Assembly: GCA_016234425.1 (NCBI GenBank)
Contig: JACRCA010000435.1
Span: 1 to 12,415, forward strand
Source of the DNA: Deltaproteobacteria bacterium
GTDB taxonomy: Bacteria > Desulfobacterota > SM23-61
Reading direction: 5' to 3'
Length of the DNA: 12,415 bases
Both the position numbers and the translations under genes were made by a program. Under the pieces are notes generated by a model that worked only from the letters and a program-made list of their open reading frames with translations, was not told the DNA's origin and searched no databases. Shown piece after piece: positions 1-6,881 of the stretch. Numbering within the stretch: position 1 is the stretch's first letter; each line of letters starts with the position of its first letter.

Positions 1-941
1 AGGTCACCGAAGGGCCTTACGCTGGATTTGTGGGAGAAGAGCCGGAATACGAGGGATTGGCCACCTGGGGGCCAGTCATCGGCAACCCAGATCTTGGGGC
101 TGCGGTCATGCTTAACCGATTTAATGACCAGATGGGTATGGATGTGAATGAAGCGGGATGGACGATCGCTTGGGTGATGGAATGCTATGAAAGAAAGGTC
201 CTGAGCAAAAATGATCTGGATGGCTTAGAGATGACCTGGGGGAATGTGGCGGCCGTGAAGGAGATCCTCGAGCGGATTGCCCACCGGCAGGGATTTGCCA
301 ACCTCCTGGCCGAAGGGGTCAAAAGAGCTGCGGAGAAAATTGGAGGAGAAGCGACGCCCTGGGCCATCTACACCCATACCGGAGCCGCACCCAGGAGCCA
401 CGACCACCGCGGTCGCTGGTGCGAAATGTTGGATACTTGCGTTTCCAATACGAGCACCATCGAGGCCACCCGGGGAGGAGTCTTCCCTGAGCGACTGGGA
501 TATCCTACGGTTTTCGATAAATTTTCTCCCTGGGAGGTTCCCCTGATCAACGCCAAGGAGAATGGCTGGTTACAGTTCGTAGACTGCTTGGGGATTTGTG
601 CTTTTTGCTGCCCTAATCGGGAGTTGGCCGTGAAATGCACGAACGCCGTGACGGGATGGAATCTGGACTTGCGGGAGGCGGTGACCATCGGGCGGAGGAT
701 TGTCAACCTTCTGCGGGTTTTCAATTTTCGCCACGGACTTAAGGCCAAGATGGAACGGCCCTCCCCGCGCTATGGATCGACGCCCAACGATGGACCGGTC
801 AAGGGACGGGGAATCGGGCCCTACTTCGACTTCATGGTTCGAAGCTATTATGAAATGATGGGATGGGATCCGGAAACAGGCAAGCCCCTTCCCCAAACTT
901 TAAAATCCTTGGGACTCGAGGAACTCATCGAGGCTTTCTGA
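1..941 (+). CDS. Aldehyde:ferredoxin oxidoreductase family protein (5'-truncated, C-terminal half)
   Basis: The reading frame is open from base 3 to a TGA at 939-941 and gives 312 residues. The family is usually 580-650 residues, so about half is missing upstream. AOR-family enzymes oxidise aldehydes or related substrates in the cytoplasm using a W (or Mo) bis-pterin cofactor and one 4Fe-4S cluster. Both pterin-contact motifs described for the Pyrococcus AOR structure are visible: D-x-x-G-M-D (DQMGMD, codons 126-143) and D-x-x-G-I-C (DCLGIC, codons 582-599). The Cys of the second motif is the expected fourth cluster ligand; the CxxCxxxC cluster motif would lie in the missing part. A HDHRGRW stretch (near 396-420) sits where the family has a conserved active-site His region. 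The GTG at 30 is internal, not the true start. The substrate subfamily (classical AOR, BamB-like benzoyl-CoA reductase subunit, or other) cannot be assigned. A MoaD-like gene follows 17 bp downstream, which fits cofactor demand. Confidence 0.9.
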   Translation, partial: VTEGPYAGFVGEEPEYEGLATWGPVIGNPDLGAAVMLNRFNDQMGMDVNEAGWTIAWVMECYERKVLSKNDLDGLEMTWGNVAAVKEILERIAHRQGFANLLAEGVKRAAEKIGGEATPWAIYTHTGAAPRSHDHRGRWCEMLDTCVSNTSTIEATRGGVFPERLGYPTVFDKFSPWEVPLINAKENGWLQFVDCLGICAFCCPNRELAVKCTNAVTGWNLDLREAVTIGRRIVNLLRVFNFRHGLKAKMERPSPRYGSTPNDGPVKGRGIGPYFDFMVRSYYEMMGWDPETGKPLPQTLKSLGLEELIEAF

Positions 942-958
942 GGTTGGGGAAGAACTTT

Positions 959-1261
959 ATGGAAAAATCGAAAGTCAGGATCGAATTCAGGATGGGTGAG
1001 CGACTCGGCTGGAGTCACCCCGAACCGATGAGCATCGAAGAGTTCATCGAAGAGGGAGAGACCTTGCGTAGCCTGCTAAATCGCCTCGTGGGACGAATCA
1101 GTCATTTTCAGGAAGCGGTTTTTAATCCCCAGACTCAAAGCCTTTCCAGCGAAGTGGCCATCGTGATCAACGAGCACATCCAGAATCTCGTCCAGGGCTT
1201 GGAGACGAAGTTGCAGGATGGGGACCGGCTTTTATTTTTGCCCATCTTGGCCGGAGGATAG
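959..1261 (+). CDS. MoaD/ThiS-like ubiquitin-fold sulfur carrier
   Basis: This is a 100-residue protein. The last residues, DGDRLLFLPILAGG, match the end of the beta-grasp fold of MoaD/ThiS proteins, including the terminal Gly99-Gly100 that is adenylated by a MoeB/ThiF-type enzyme and converted to a thiocarboxylate. In molybdopterin or tungstopterin synthesis this tail donates the dithiolene sulfur. The ATG at 959 was chosen because it is preceded by GGGGAAGA at suitable spacing; an upstream in-frame ATG at 863 would overlap the AOR gene by about 80 bases and add residues with no family similarity. The position directly after an AOR-family gene suggests a carrier dedicated to that enzyme's W/Mo-pterin cofactor. 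The role is inferred from tail and context; an S-carrier for another thiolation pathway is possible. It is slightly longer than typical MoaD (about 80 residues), with a short charged N-terminal extension. Confidence 0.8.
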   Translation: MEKSKVRIEFRMGERLGWSHPEPMSIEEFIEEGETLRSLLNRLVGRISHFQEAVFNPQTQSLSSEVAIVINEHIQNLVQGLETKLQDGDRLLFLPILAGG

Positions 1262-1278
1262 GGGAGTCGCGGTGGCTT

Positions 1279-2007
1279 ATGAGGAGGAGGCGTTTTATCG
1301 GGAAGCATTTAGTAATTTTTATCATCCTGGTTGAGCTTCTGGTGGGCTGTGCTTGGTGGCAGAGGAAGGAACCAGAACCTACGCCTCAGCTCCTGTATGA
1401 TAAAGCCATGAAGCTTTATCATAAGAAGAAGTATGAAAGGGCTATCGAGGCGTTCAAGAAATTCAAGGAAGAATTCCCCCTGAGTGAATATACCCCGCTG
1501 GTTGAACTGCGGAGCGCGGATGCTTACTTTTTCGACAAAAATTATGCGGAAGCCATCCTGCACTATGAAGAGTTTAAAAAACTGCACCCCCTGCATCCGG
1601 AGATTCCTTACGCCATCTACCAATTAGGCATGTGCCACTACAAGCAGATGCATTCTATCGACCGGGACCAGACCGAGACAGAAAAGGCCATCGAACAGTT
1701 TCGCTACCTGATTCAGAATTTTCCTCAAAGCCCGCAGGCAGCGGAGGCCAAAAGAAGGATGGAATTTTGCCAGAGGCAGCTGGCCGACCACGAATTTTAC
1801 GTCGGCCATTTTTATTTCCGCACGAAAAAATACAGAGCCGCTTTGGAGAGGTTCAGGGGAATTTTGGAAAAATATCCAGACTCAGGCCTGGAGGAGAAGA
1901 TCCGACATCTGAGCGAAATATGCCGTAAGCAGATTGATAAGGAAGAGCAGGGGAGAAAAGAGAAGGAGACCCAGGAAGAGGAGAAGAAAGGAAAATCAGG
2001 GGGATAG
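1279..2007 (+). CDS. bamD: Outer membrane protein assembly factor BamD (TPR lipoprotein)
   Basis: The protein has 242 residues, close to E. coli BamD (245). It starts with a basic n-region (RRRR) and a hydrophobic segment (about residues 10-22) ending in a lipobox, L21-V-G-C24, so it should be lipidated on Cys24. The +2 residue is Ala, not Asp, consistent with sorting to the outer membrane. The rest is a set of helical TPR-like repeats: about 36-66 (LYDKAMKLYHKKKYERAIEAF), 73-104, then the BamD-typical segment DRDQTETEKAIEQF (about 127-140), and a last repeat near 175-205. The C-terminus is a Lys/Glu-rich tail. BamD acts with BamA in the BAM complex that folds beta-barrel proteins into the outer membrane. 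The ATG at 1279 gives a complete signal peptide; the ribosome binding site is weak (GGGGAG about 12 bases upstream), so translation may be coupled to the preceding gene, which ends 17 bp earlier. Confidence 0.9.
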   Translation: MRRRRFIGKHLVIFIILVELLVGCAWWQRKEPEPTPQLLYDKAMKLYHKKKYERAIEAFKKFKEEFPLSEYTPLVELRSADAYFFDKNYAEAILHYEEFKKLHPLHPEIPYAIYQLGMCHYKQMHSIDRDQTETEKAIEQFRYLIQNFPQSPQAAEAKRRMEFCQRQLADHEFYVGHFYFRTKKYRAALERFRGILEKYPDSGLEEKIRHLSEICRKQIDKEEQGRKEKETQEEEKKGKSGG

Positions 2008-2032
2008 GAAGAGAGGATGCAGAAAGATAGCC

Positions 2033-4681
2033 CTAAATAATTTCGTAAATTTTTTCTAAGGCCTGACGCAGCCCTTCCACTTTTGTACCGCCGGCCTGGG
2101 CCATATCGGCCCGGCCTCCTCCGGTGCCTCCTACGTATCTGGCTACTTCTTTAATCAGTTTTTGGGCCGGATATTTTTCCGCCAGATCCGGAGTTACGAC
2201 ACAGAGGAGCATTACTTTCCCATCCCCCTTTGCGCCCAAAAGGACGATCCCAGAACGGATATGGTCTTTGAGGCGATCGGCCATCTCGCGGAGGCTTTTA
2301 GGGTCTTTCACTTCCACCTCCGTGGATAGGACCTTGATCCCTTTGACATCCCGGATGGAGGAGATCAAATCCCTCGACTGACCAGTAGATACCTTGACCT
2401 GCAAGGCTTGCAAGGCCTTCTCGGTTTCTTTCTGCTGCCTGATGAGGCGCTGCACTTTTTCAGCCACTTCCCCAATCTTGGCTTTTACTGCGGCGGCAAT
2501 ACTGCGCAGTTCCAGCTCCTCTCGCTTGACCACTCTCCAGGCTTCCTCCCCAGTAACGGCCTCTATCCGGCGAACACCCGCGGCCACGCCTGTCTCGGAA
2601 AGGATCTTGAACAATCCAATGTCCCCACTTCGTCGGGTGTGCGTCCCTCCGCAAAGCTCCGCACTCACTTCCCCCATTTGGACGAGGCGGACCATATCTC
2701 CATACTTTTCCCCGAAAAGGGCTATGGCTCCTTTATCCAGGGCATCTTTATAAGAGAGGAAGGAAACATGTACCTCCAGGTTCTGGCGAATGCGCGAATT
2801 GACCAATTCTTCAACCCGGTCAATCTCTTCTTCCGTTAAAGGGGAGAAATGAGTATAATCAAAACGCAGGCGCTGCGGGGTAACCAGGGATCCAGCTTGT
2901 TTGACATGGTTCCCCAAAATCTCTCGCAAGGCGGCCTGCAACAGGTGGGTGGCCGTATGGTTGAGCGCCGTTTTGCCCCGTCTTTCAGGATCGACCTTGA
3001 GCTTGAGCATCTCTCCGACGCGCAATGTTCCCGTTTTAATGGTTCCCCGGTGAACGATGACCTCCGGTAAAGGTCTTAAGGAATGAGAAACTTCCATCCA
3101 GGACCCATTGGTGGTCAGTACCCCCCGGTCGCCCTCTTGTCCTCCAGCCTCTCCATAAAAGGGAGTTCGATCGGTGATGACTTCTACCTCCTCGCCGGCA
3201 AGCCCGACTTCAGCTTCTCTGTCGCCCTTGAATATCCTGAGAAGTTTACCCTCTGCTTCCAGACGATCATACCCCACGAAATCGGTCTTCAAATTCTGGG
3301 CGGTTAGAGTTTTGTAAACTTCCTTTAACATCTCTTCTCCTGATCCTTTCCAGGATTCGCGGGCGCGCGCTCGCTGGGCCTCCATCGCCTCGGCAAAACC
3401 TTTTTGGTCGATGCCGAAACCTTCGTCGCGGGCGATCTCCTCGGTCAAATCGACGGGGAACCCATACGTATCATAGAGCTTGAAGATTAAATCCCCGGAA
3501 ATGATTCTCTGCCCCCCTTGCCTGAGCTTCTGCTTCTCTTCCGCCCACAAGCGCAGGCCAACGTTCAGGGTTTCAGAAAAGCGCTCCTCCTCATTGGAGA
3601 TGACCATCTTGACCATCTCGCGGGCGCTGACCAGTTCGGGATAGGCCTCCCGCATCAGCTCGATTATTTCATCGGTCAAACGAAACAGGAAAGGACCGTC
3701 TACTCCCAATTTCTTGCAGTGGCGCATCGCCCGGCGCATGATCCGGCGCAGAACATAACCCCTCCCCTCGTTAGAAGGAAGAACCCCCTCGCTGATCAGG
3801 AAAGTTGCCGCGCGGCTATGATCGGCAATGACCCGGAAGGAAACCCCTTGCGTTTCGCTGGGGATATACCTTCGCCCGCTCCATCTCTCGATGGCTTGGA
3901 TGAGGCTCCCCAGTAAGTCCGTGTCGTAATTACTTTCCACTCCTTGGACGATGGCGGTGATGCGTTCCAGACCCATTCCCGTGTCAATGCTGGGTCTGGG
4001 AAGCGCGGTAATGCCTCCGTCAGGGTTTCGCTCAAACTGCATAAATACGAGATTCCAGAGTTCCAGGTAGCGATCACAATCACATCCCAGGGCGCACTCC
4101 GGGCGGCCGCATCCCACCCCTGGACCCTGGTCGATGACAATTTCCGAACAAGGTCCACAGGGTCCCGTGTCTCCCATCTGCCAAAAGTTATCTTTGGTGG
4201 GAAAGGCCCGGATTCTTTCTTCGGGTACAAAATGTTTCCATAGTTTTCTGGCCTCTTCATCCAGTCCAATGCCCAGGTCTTCATCGCCCTGATGGATCGT
4301 GATCCAGAGCTTCCCTGGGGGCAAGCGGAGAACTGCGGTGAGGAACTCCCAGGCCATGGCGATGGCGCCTTCTTTGAAATAATCGCCAAAAGAAAAGTTG
4401 CCCAACATTTCGAAGAAAGTATGGTGACGGGCCGTATAGCCGACATTTTCCAGGTCATTATGCTTGCCACCGGCCCGAACGCATTTTTGGGATGTGGCGG
4501 CGCGAGGAAAGGGAGGTTGTTCTTCACCAGTAAAATAATTCTTAAACTGGACCATGCCGGCATTGGTAAAAAGCAGGGTAGGGTCCTTCTGGGGAACCAA
4601 AGGGGAACTCCCCACGATGGTGTGTCCCTTGCTCTGGAAATACTCTAAAAATTTCTGGCGAGTTTCGCGGCCAGTGATCAT
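2033..4681 (-). CDS. alaS: Alanyl-tRNA synthetase
   Basis: Charges tRNA-Ala with alanine in the cytoplasm. With the ATG at 4681 the protein has 882 residues, like E. coli AlaRS (876). An earlier in-frame start at 4720 would add 13 residues (GGFSGSRGFRGR) with no family counterpart and lie inside recX. The class II catalytic domain is N-terminal (KDPTLLFTNAGMVQFK near 33-47; motif 3 region SIDTGMGLERI near 231-241). The editing domain carries the HxxxH motif (His575, His579) and CGGTH (Cys677, His681), which together form the metal-binding editing site that removes mischarged Ser and Gly. A coiled segment follows, then the C-Ala domain with GGGRADMAQAGG (about 855-866). A Cys-rich insert, GCGRPECALGCDCDR (about 190-204), sits in the catalytic domain. 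The start codon overlaps the recX stop as ATGA, with GAGGA just upstream, so translation is probably coupled to recX. Only 25 bp separate its stop from the convergent bamD stop. Confidence 0.98.
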   Translation of the reverse strand: MITGRETRQKFLEYFQSKGHTIVGSSPLVPQKDPTLLFTNAGMVQFKNYFTGEEQPPFPRAATSQKCVRAGGKHNDLENVGYTARHHTFFEMLGNFSFGDYFKEGAIAMAWEFLTAVLRLPPGKLWITIHQGDEDLGIGLDEEARKLWKHFVPEERIRAFPTKDNFWQMGDTGPCGPCSEIVIDQGPGVGCGRPECALGCDCDRYLELWNLVFMQFERNPDGGITALPRPSIDTGMGLERITAIVQGVESNYDTDLLGSLIQAIERWSGRRYIPSETQGVSFRVIADHSRAATFLISEGVLPSNEGRGYVLRRIMRRAMRHCKKLGVDGPFLFRLTDEIIELMREAYPELVSAREMVKMVISNEEERFSETLNVGLRLWAEEKQKLRQGGQRIISGDLIFKLYDTYGFPVDLTEEIARDEGFGIDQKGFAEAMEAQRARARESWKGSGEEMLKEVYKTLTAQNLKTDFVGYDRLEAEGKLLRIFKGDREAEVGLAGEEVEVITDRTPFYGEAGGQEGDRGVLTTNGSWMEVSHSLRPLPEVIVHRGTIKTGTLRVGEMLKLKVDPERRGKTALNHTATHLLQAALREILGNHVKQAGSLVTPQRLRFDYTHFSPLTEEEIDRVEELVNSRIRQNLEVHVSFLSYKDALDKGAIALFGEKYGDMVRLVQMGEVSAELCGGTHTRRSGDIGLFKILSETGVAAGVRRIEAVTGEEAWRVVKREELELRSIAAAVKAKIGEVAEKVQRLIRQQKETEKALQALQVKVSTGQSRDLISSIRDVKGIKVLSTEVEVKDPKSLREMADRLKDHIRSGIVLLGAKGDGKVMLLCVVTPDLAEKYPAQKLIKEVARYVGGTGGGRADMAQAGGTKVEGLRQALEKIYEII

Positions 4682-5175
4682 TCTTCCTCTAAAGCCCCTG
4701 CTTCCTGAAAAGCCTCCCAAATATCCTCCCAGAGAAACCCGCGCTGGCGAAGGTAGTTGACCAGCTGCTTTTTCTCTTTGGGTAGAACCTGCCCGAGATT
4801 CCGGCCTTGCAATTTCATCCGCAAAACCTTCTGCAATCTTTCGCTAGCCGCCAAAGTTTCTTCTGCTTTTTCTATGGCCTCTTGAGCCAGATTTGCTGGA
4901 ATCCCTCTTTGGAACAATTTTTGCCGGATGCGCTGGGGTCCGAGAAGTTTCTCCTCAGTTAAGGATAAAGCCAATCGCTGAGCGTAACGAAAATCATCCA
5001 GAATCCCGCGGGCTACCAAGTCCCGCAAGACCCTTTCAATTTCTTCAGCCCCAAACCCCTTCGCCTGCAGCTTGCTGCGTATCTCTTCCCGGCTGTGGTC
5101 GCGGATGGCCAGAAGGCGAAGGGCTGATTCTCCGGCACTTTCCGAAGACCTGGAGCGCTTTTTTCCCATATTCAT
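4678..5175 (-). CDS. recX: Regulatory protein RecX
   Basis: This is a 165-residue basic, all-helical protein that fits RecX in length and in its repeated three-helix pattern. Recognisable segments are ALRLLAIRDHSREEIRSKLQAKGF (about 18-41), VLRDLVARGILDDFRYAQRLA (about 49-69), GPQRIRQKLFQRGIP (about 79-93) and VNYLRQRGFLWEDIWEAF (about 139-156). RecX binds RecA filaments and generally limits their growth and ATPase and recombinase activity. It lies 24 bp downstream of recA, the usual arrangement, and is surely cotranscribed with it. The ATG at 5175 has no good ribosome binding site; a second in-frame ATG at 5169 is equally possible. The weak site suggests RecX is made at lower level than RecA. 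Its TGA stop overlaps the alaS ATG. Confidence 0.92.
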   Translation of the reverse strand: MNMGKKRSRSSESAGESALRLLAIRDHSREEIRSKLQAKGFGAEEIERVLRDLVARGILDDFRYAQRLALSLTEEKLLGPQRIRQKLFQRGIPANLAQEAIEKAEETLAASERLQKVLRMKLQGRNLGQVLPKEKKQLVNYLRQRGFLWEDIWEAFQEAGALEEE

Positions 5176-5199
5176 GAACCATCGAGTGCAATAAGATGC

Positions 5200-6216
5200 T
5201 TAGCCCTCTTTCTTTTTTTTCGACAAGCCAAAGCGCTCCAAGATTTTTTCTTCAACAGCTTTGCATATTTCCGCATGTTCTTGCAGAAAGCTTTTCGCGT
5301 TCTCCCGGCCTTGGCCGATCCTTTCGCCCTCGAAGGAGAACCAGGCTCCGCTCTTCTCGACGATCTCGTTTTCCACCGCCAAATCCAAAATATCCCCTTC
5401 CCGGGAAATCCCTTCTCCATACATGATGTCGAACTCTACTTCTTTGAATGGAGGGGCGAGTTTGTTTTTTACCACCTTGACCCGCGTCCGGTTTCCCATG
5501 ACATCCTGCCCATCCTTGATGGCCCCAATCCGCCGGATGTCCAAGCGGACGGAGGAATAAAACTTCAACGCGTTCCCTCCAGTGGTGGTTTCCGGGTTTC
5601 CCATGAATACGCCGATCCTCATGCGGATCTGGTTGACGAAGATGACGCAAGTATTTGATTTGCTGATCGTAGCAGTAAGCTTGCGCAGGGCCTGGGACAT
5701 CAGGCGTGCCTGCAGGCCCATGTGCGCATCGCCCATTTCGCCTTCCAGTTCCGCTTTGGGGACCAGTGCGGCTACAGAGTCAATGGCCACTACATCAATG
5801 GCTCCGCTACGGACGAGCATCTCGGCGATTTCCAAAGCCTGTTCCCCAGTGTCTGGTTGGGAAATTAAAAGGTCGTCTGTTTTCACACCGAGCTTCCGGG
5901 CGTAGGCGACGTCTAAAGCATGCTCCGCGTCGATGAAGCCGGCGATGCCTCCCTTTTTCTGGGCTTCAGCGATAATGTGCAAAGCTAAGGTTGTCTTGCC
6001 CGATGCTTCCGAACCAAAGATTTCCACCACTCGCCCCCGGGGAACCCCCCCAACACCCAGGGCAATGTCTAAAGCCAAAGAACCGGTTGGAATCACTGGG
6101 ATGTCCGGGATGACCGCATCCGTTCCCAGGCGCATAATGGCCCCTTTGCCGAACTGGCGCTCGATCTGGCTGACGGCCAGATCAATGGCTTTTTCTTTAT
6201 GGGTTTCCGCTGGCAT
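5200..6216 (-). CDS. recA: Recombinase RecA
   Basis: This 338-residue protein is the DNA strand-exchange ATPase that also triggers LexA autocleavage in the SOS response. Visible landmarks are the N-terminal polymerisation helix region (AIDLAVSQIERQFGKGAIM, about 10-28), Walker A GSEASGKTT (68-76, Lys74), the catalytic Glu98 in DAEHALD, Walker B VVAIDSVAAL (about 142-151), Gln196 in NQIRMRIG, and the C-terminal domain with YGEGI and GAWFSFEGERIGQGRENA. Two details differ from the textbook form. Walker A has Ser69-Glu-Ala71 where E. coli has Pro-Glu-Ser. In the L2 loop, residues 204-205 are Phe-Met where E. coli has Met202-Phe203. The C-terminus is short and basic (SKKKKEG) and lacks the acidic tail of E. 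coli RecA. The start is set by a strong AAGGAGG at 6222-6228, five bases before the ATG. thpR ends 54 bp upstream and recX starts 24 bp downstream. Confidence 0.98.
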   Translation of the reverse strand: MPAETHKEKAIDLAVSQIERQFGKGAIMRLGTDAVIPDIPVIPTGSLALDIALGVGGVPRGRVVEIFGSEASGKTTLALHIIAEAQKKGGIAGFIDAEHALDVAYARKLGVKTDDLLISQPDTGEQALEIAEMLVRSGAIDVVAIDSVAALVPKAELEGEMGDAHMGLQARLMSQALRKLTATISKSNTCVIFVNQIRMRIGVFMGNPETTTGGNALKFYSSVRLDIRRIGAIKDGQDVMGNRTRVKVVKNKLAPPFKEVEFDIMYGEGISREGDILDLAVENEIVEKSGAWFSFEGERIGQGRENAKSFLQEHAEICKAVEEKILERFGLSKKKKEG

Positions 6217-6220
6217 AATT

Positions 6221-6228
6221 CCCTCCTT
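6221..6228 (-). promoter_or_regulatory. Strong ribosome binding site of recA
   Basis: On the - strand AAGGAGGG lies directly ahead of the recA ATG, with 5 bases between GGAGG and the start codon. It is the best Shine-Dalgarno sequence in the - strand cluster and sits at the edge of a 39-base all-purine tract. Confidence 0.8.
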
Positions 6229-6270
6229 TTCCCCCTCCTCCCTCTCTCTTCCTTCCCAGGAGTGGGGGGT

Positions 6271-6849
6271 TTATTCCTGATTCTCTCTCATGAGAAAGGC
6301 TCTCAGTTTCGTATGTACCGCCCCTGATGGCTTCAACTCGCTCTGGAAAAGATGAACTTCCTTAACCCGAAAAGACCCAATTTCTGCGTCTTTGTGCTTC
6401 TCCATTGCCTGGATCAATGGATTCATGCCTTTGGCAGAGCGAACCCGCCCCAGGGTCAAGTGTGGCTTGAAGGGCTTCGTCTCTGACAAGAAACCCACCT
6501 CCGCTGCTTTATTTTCGATGGCTTTTTGCAAGGACAAGACTTCCGGGCCTCCTCGATCCACCCCCAGCCAAAGAACACGCGGGTTGCGGCTTGAGGGAAA
6601 GCATCCCAAGCTAAATATCTTCATTTCAAAGGGGACCCAGGCCACAACAACAGGGGTAATGGCTAGGGTAAGTTTTTCAATGTCTTCCAGGCTAATCGAG
6701 CCGAGAAATTTCAGGGTCAGGTGAATACCCTCTGGGCGAACCCACTTGACATCGGCTTCTGTGCGCTTGAGCTCTCTTTGCAGCTCTCCCATCCTGGCCT
6801 GTAAAGTCTGCGGAACTTCGATGGCGATGAATGAGCGAATTCTCTCCAT
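6271..6849 (-). CDS. thpR: RNA 2',3'-cyclic phosphodiesterase (2H/LigT family)
   Basis: The 192-residue protein belongs to the 2H phosphoesterase family. It carries the two diagnostic H-x-T-L motifs: HLTLKFLG at His43 and HLTLGRVR at His130. The N-terminus RSFIAIEVP is typical of the LigT/ThpR group. These enzymes hydrolyse 2',3'-cyclic phosphates on RNA to 2'-phosphates and can ligate tRNA halves in vitro; the physiological role in bacteria is unclear. It is encoded between cinA (32 bp upstream) and recA (54 bp downstream) on the same strand, an arrangement common in related bacteria, so it is probably part of the same transcript. The only plausible start is the ATG at 6849, but no Shine-Dalgarno sequence is visible before it. 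Confidence 0.92.
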   Translation of the reverse strand: MERIRSFIAIEVPQTLQARMGELQRELKRTEADVKWVRPEGIHLTLKFLGSISLEDIEKLTLAITPVVVAWVPFEMKIFSLGCFPSSRNPRVLWLGVDRGGPEVLSLQKAIENKAAEVGFLSETKPFKPHLTLGRVRSAKGMNPLIQAMEKHKDAEIGSFRVKEVHLFQSELKPSGAVHTKLRAFLMRENQE

Positions 6850-6881
6850 AAGGCAAGTGTTCAGCTATCAGCCATCCCCTT

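Noticed and set aside
863..958. Upstream ATG extension of the MoaD-like gene
   Set aside because: It would overlap the AOR coding sequence by about 80 bases and adds residues unlike MoaD/ThiS; the ATG at 959 has a proper ribosome binding site.
3796..4563. 255-codon open frame on the - strand inside alaS
   Set aside because: It is an alternative frame of alaS; the alaS frame carries the conserved catalytic motifs across the same bases.
4682..4720. Longer alaS start at 4720
   Set aside because: The 13 extra residues have no AlaRS counterpart, and the ATG at 4681 has a ribosome binding site and the classic ATGA overlap with recX.
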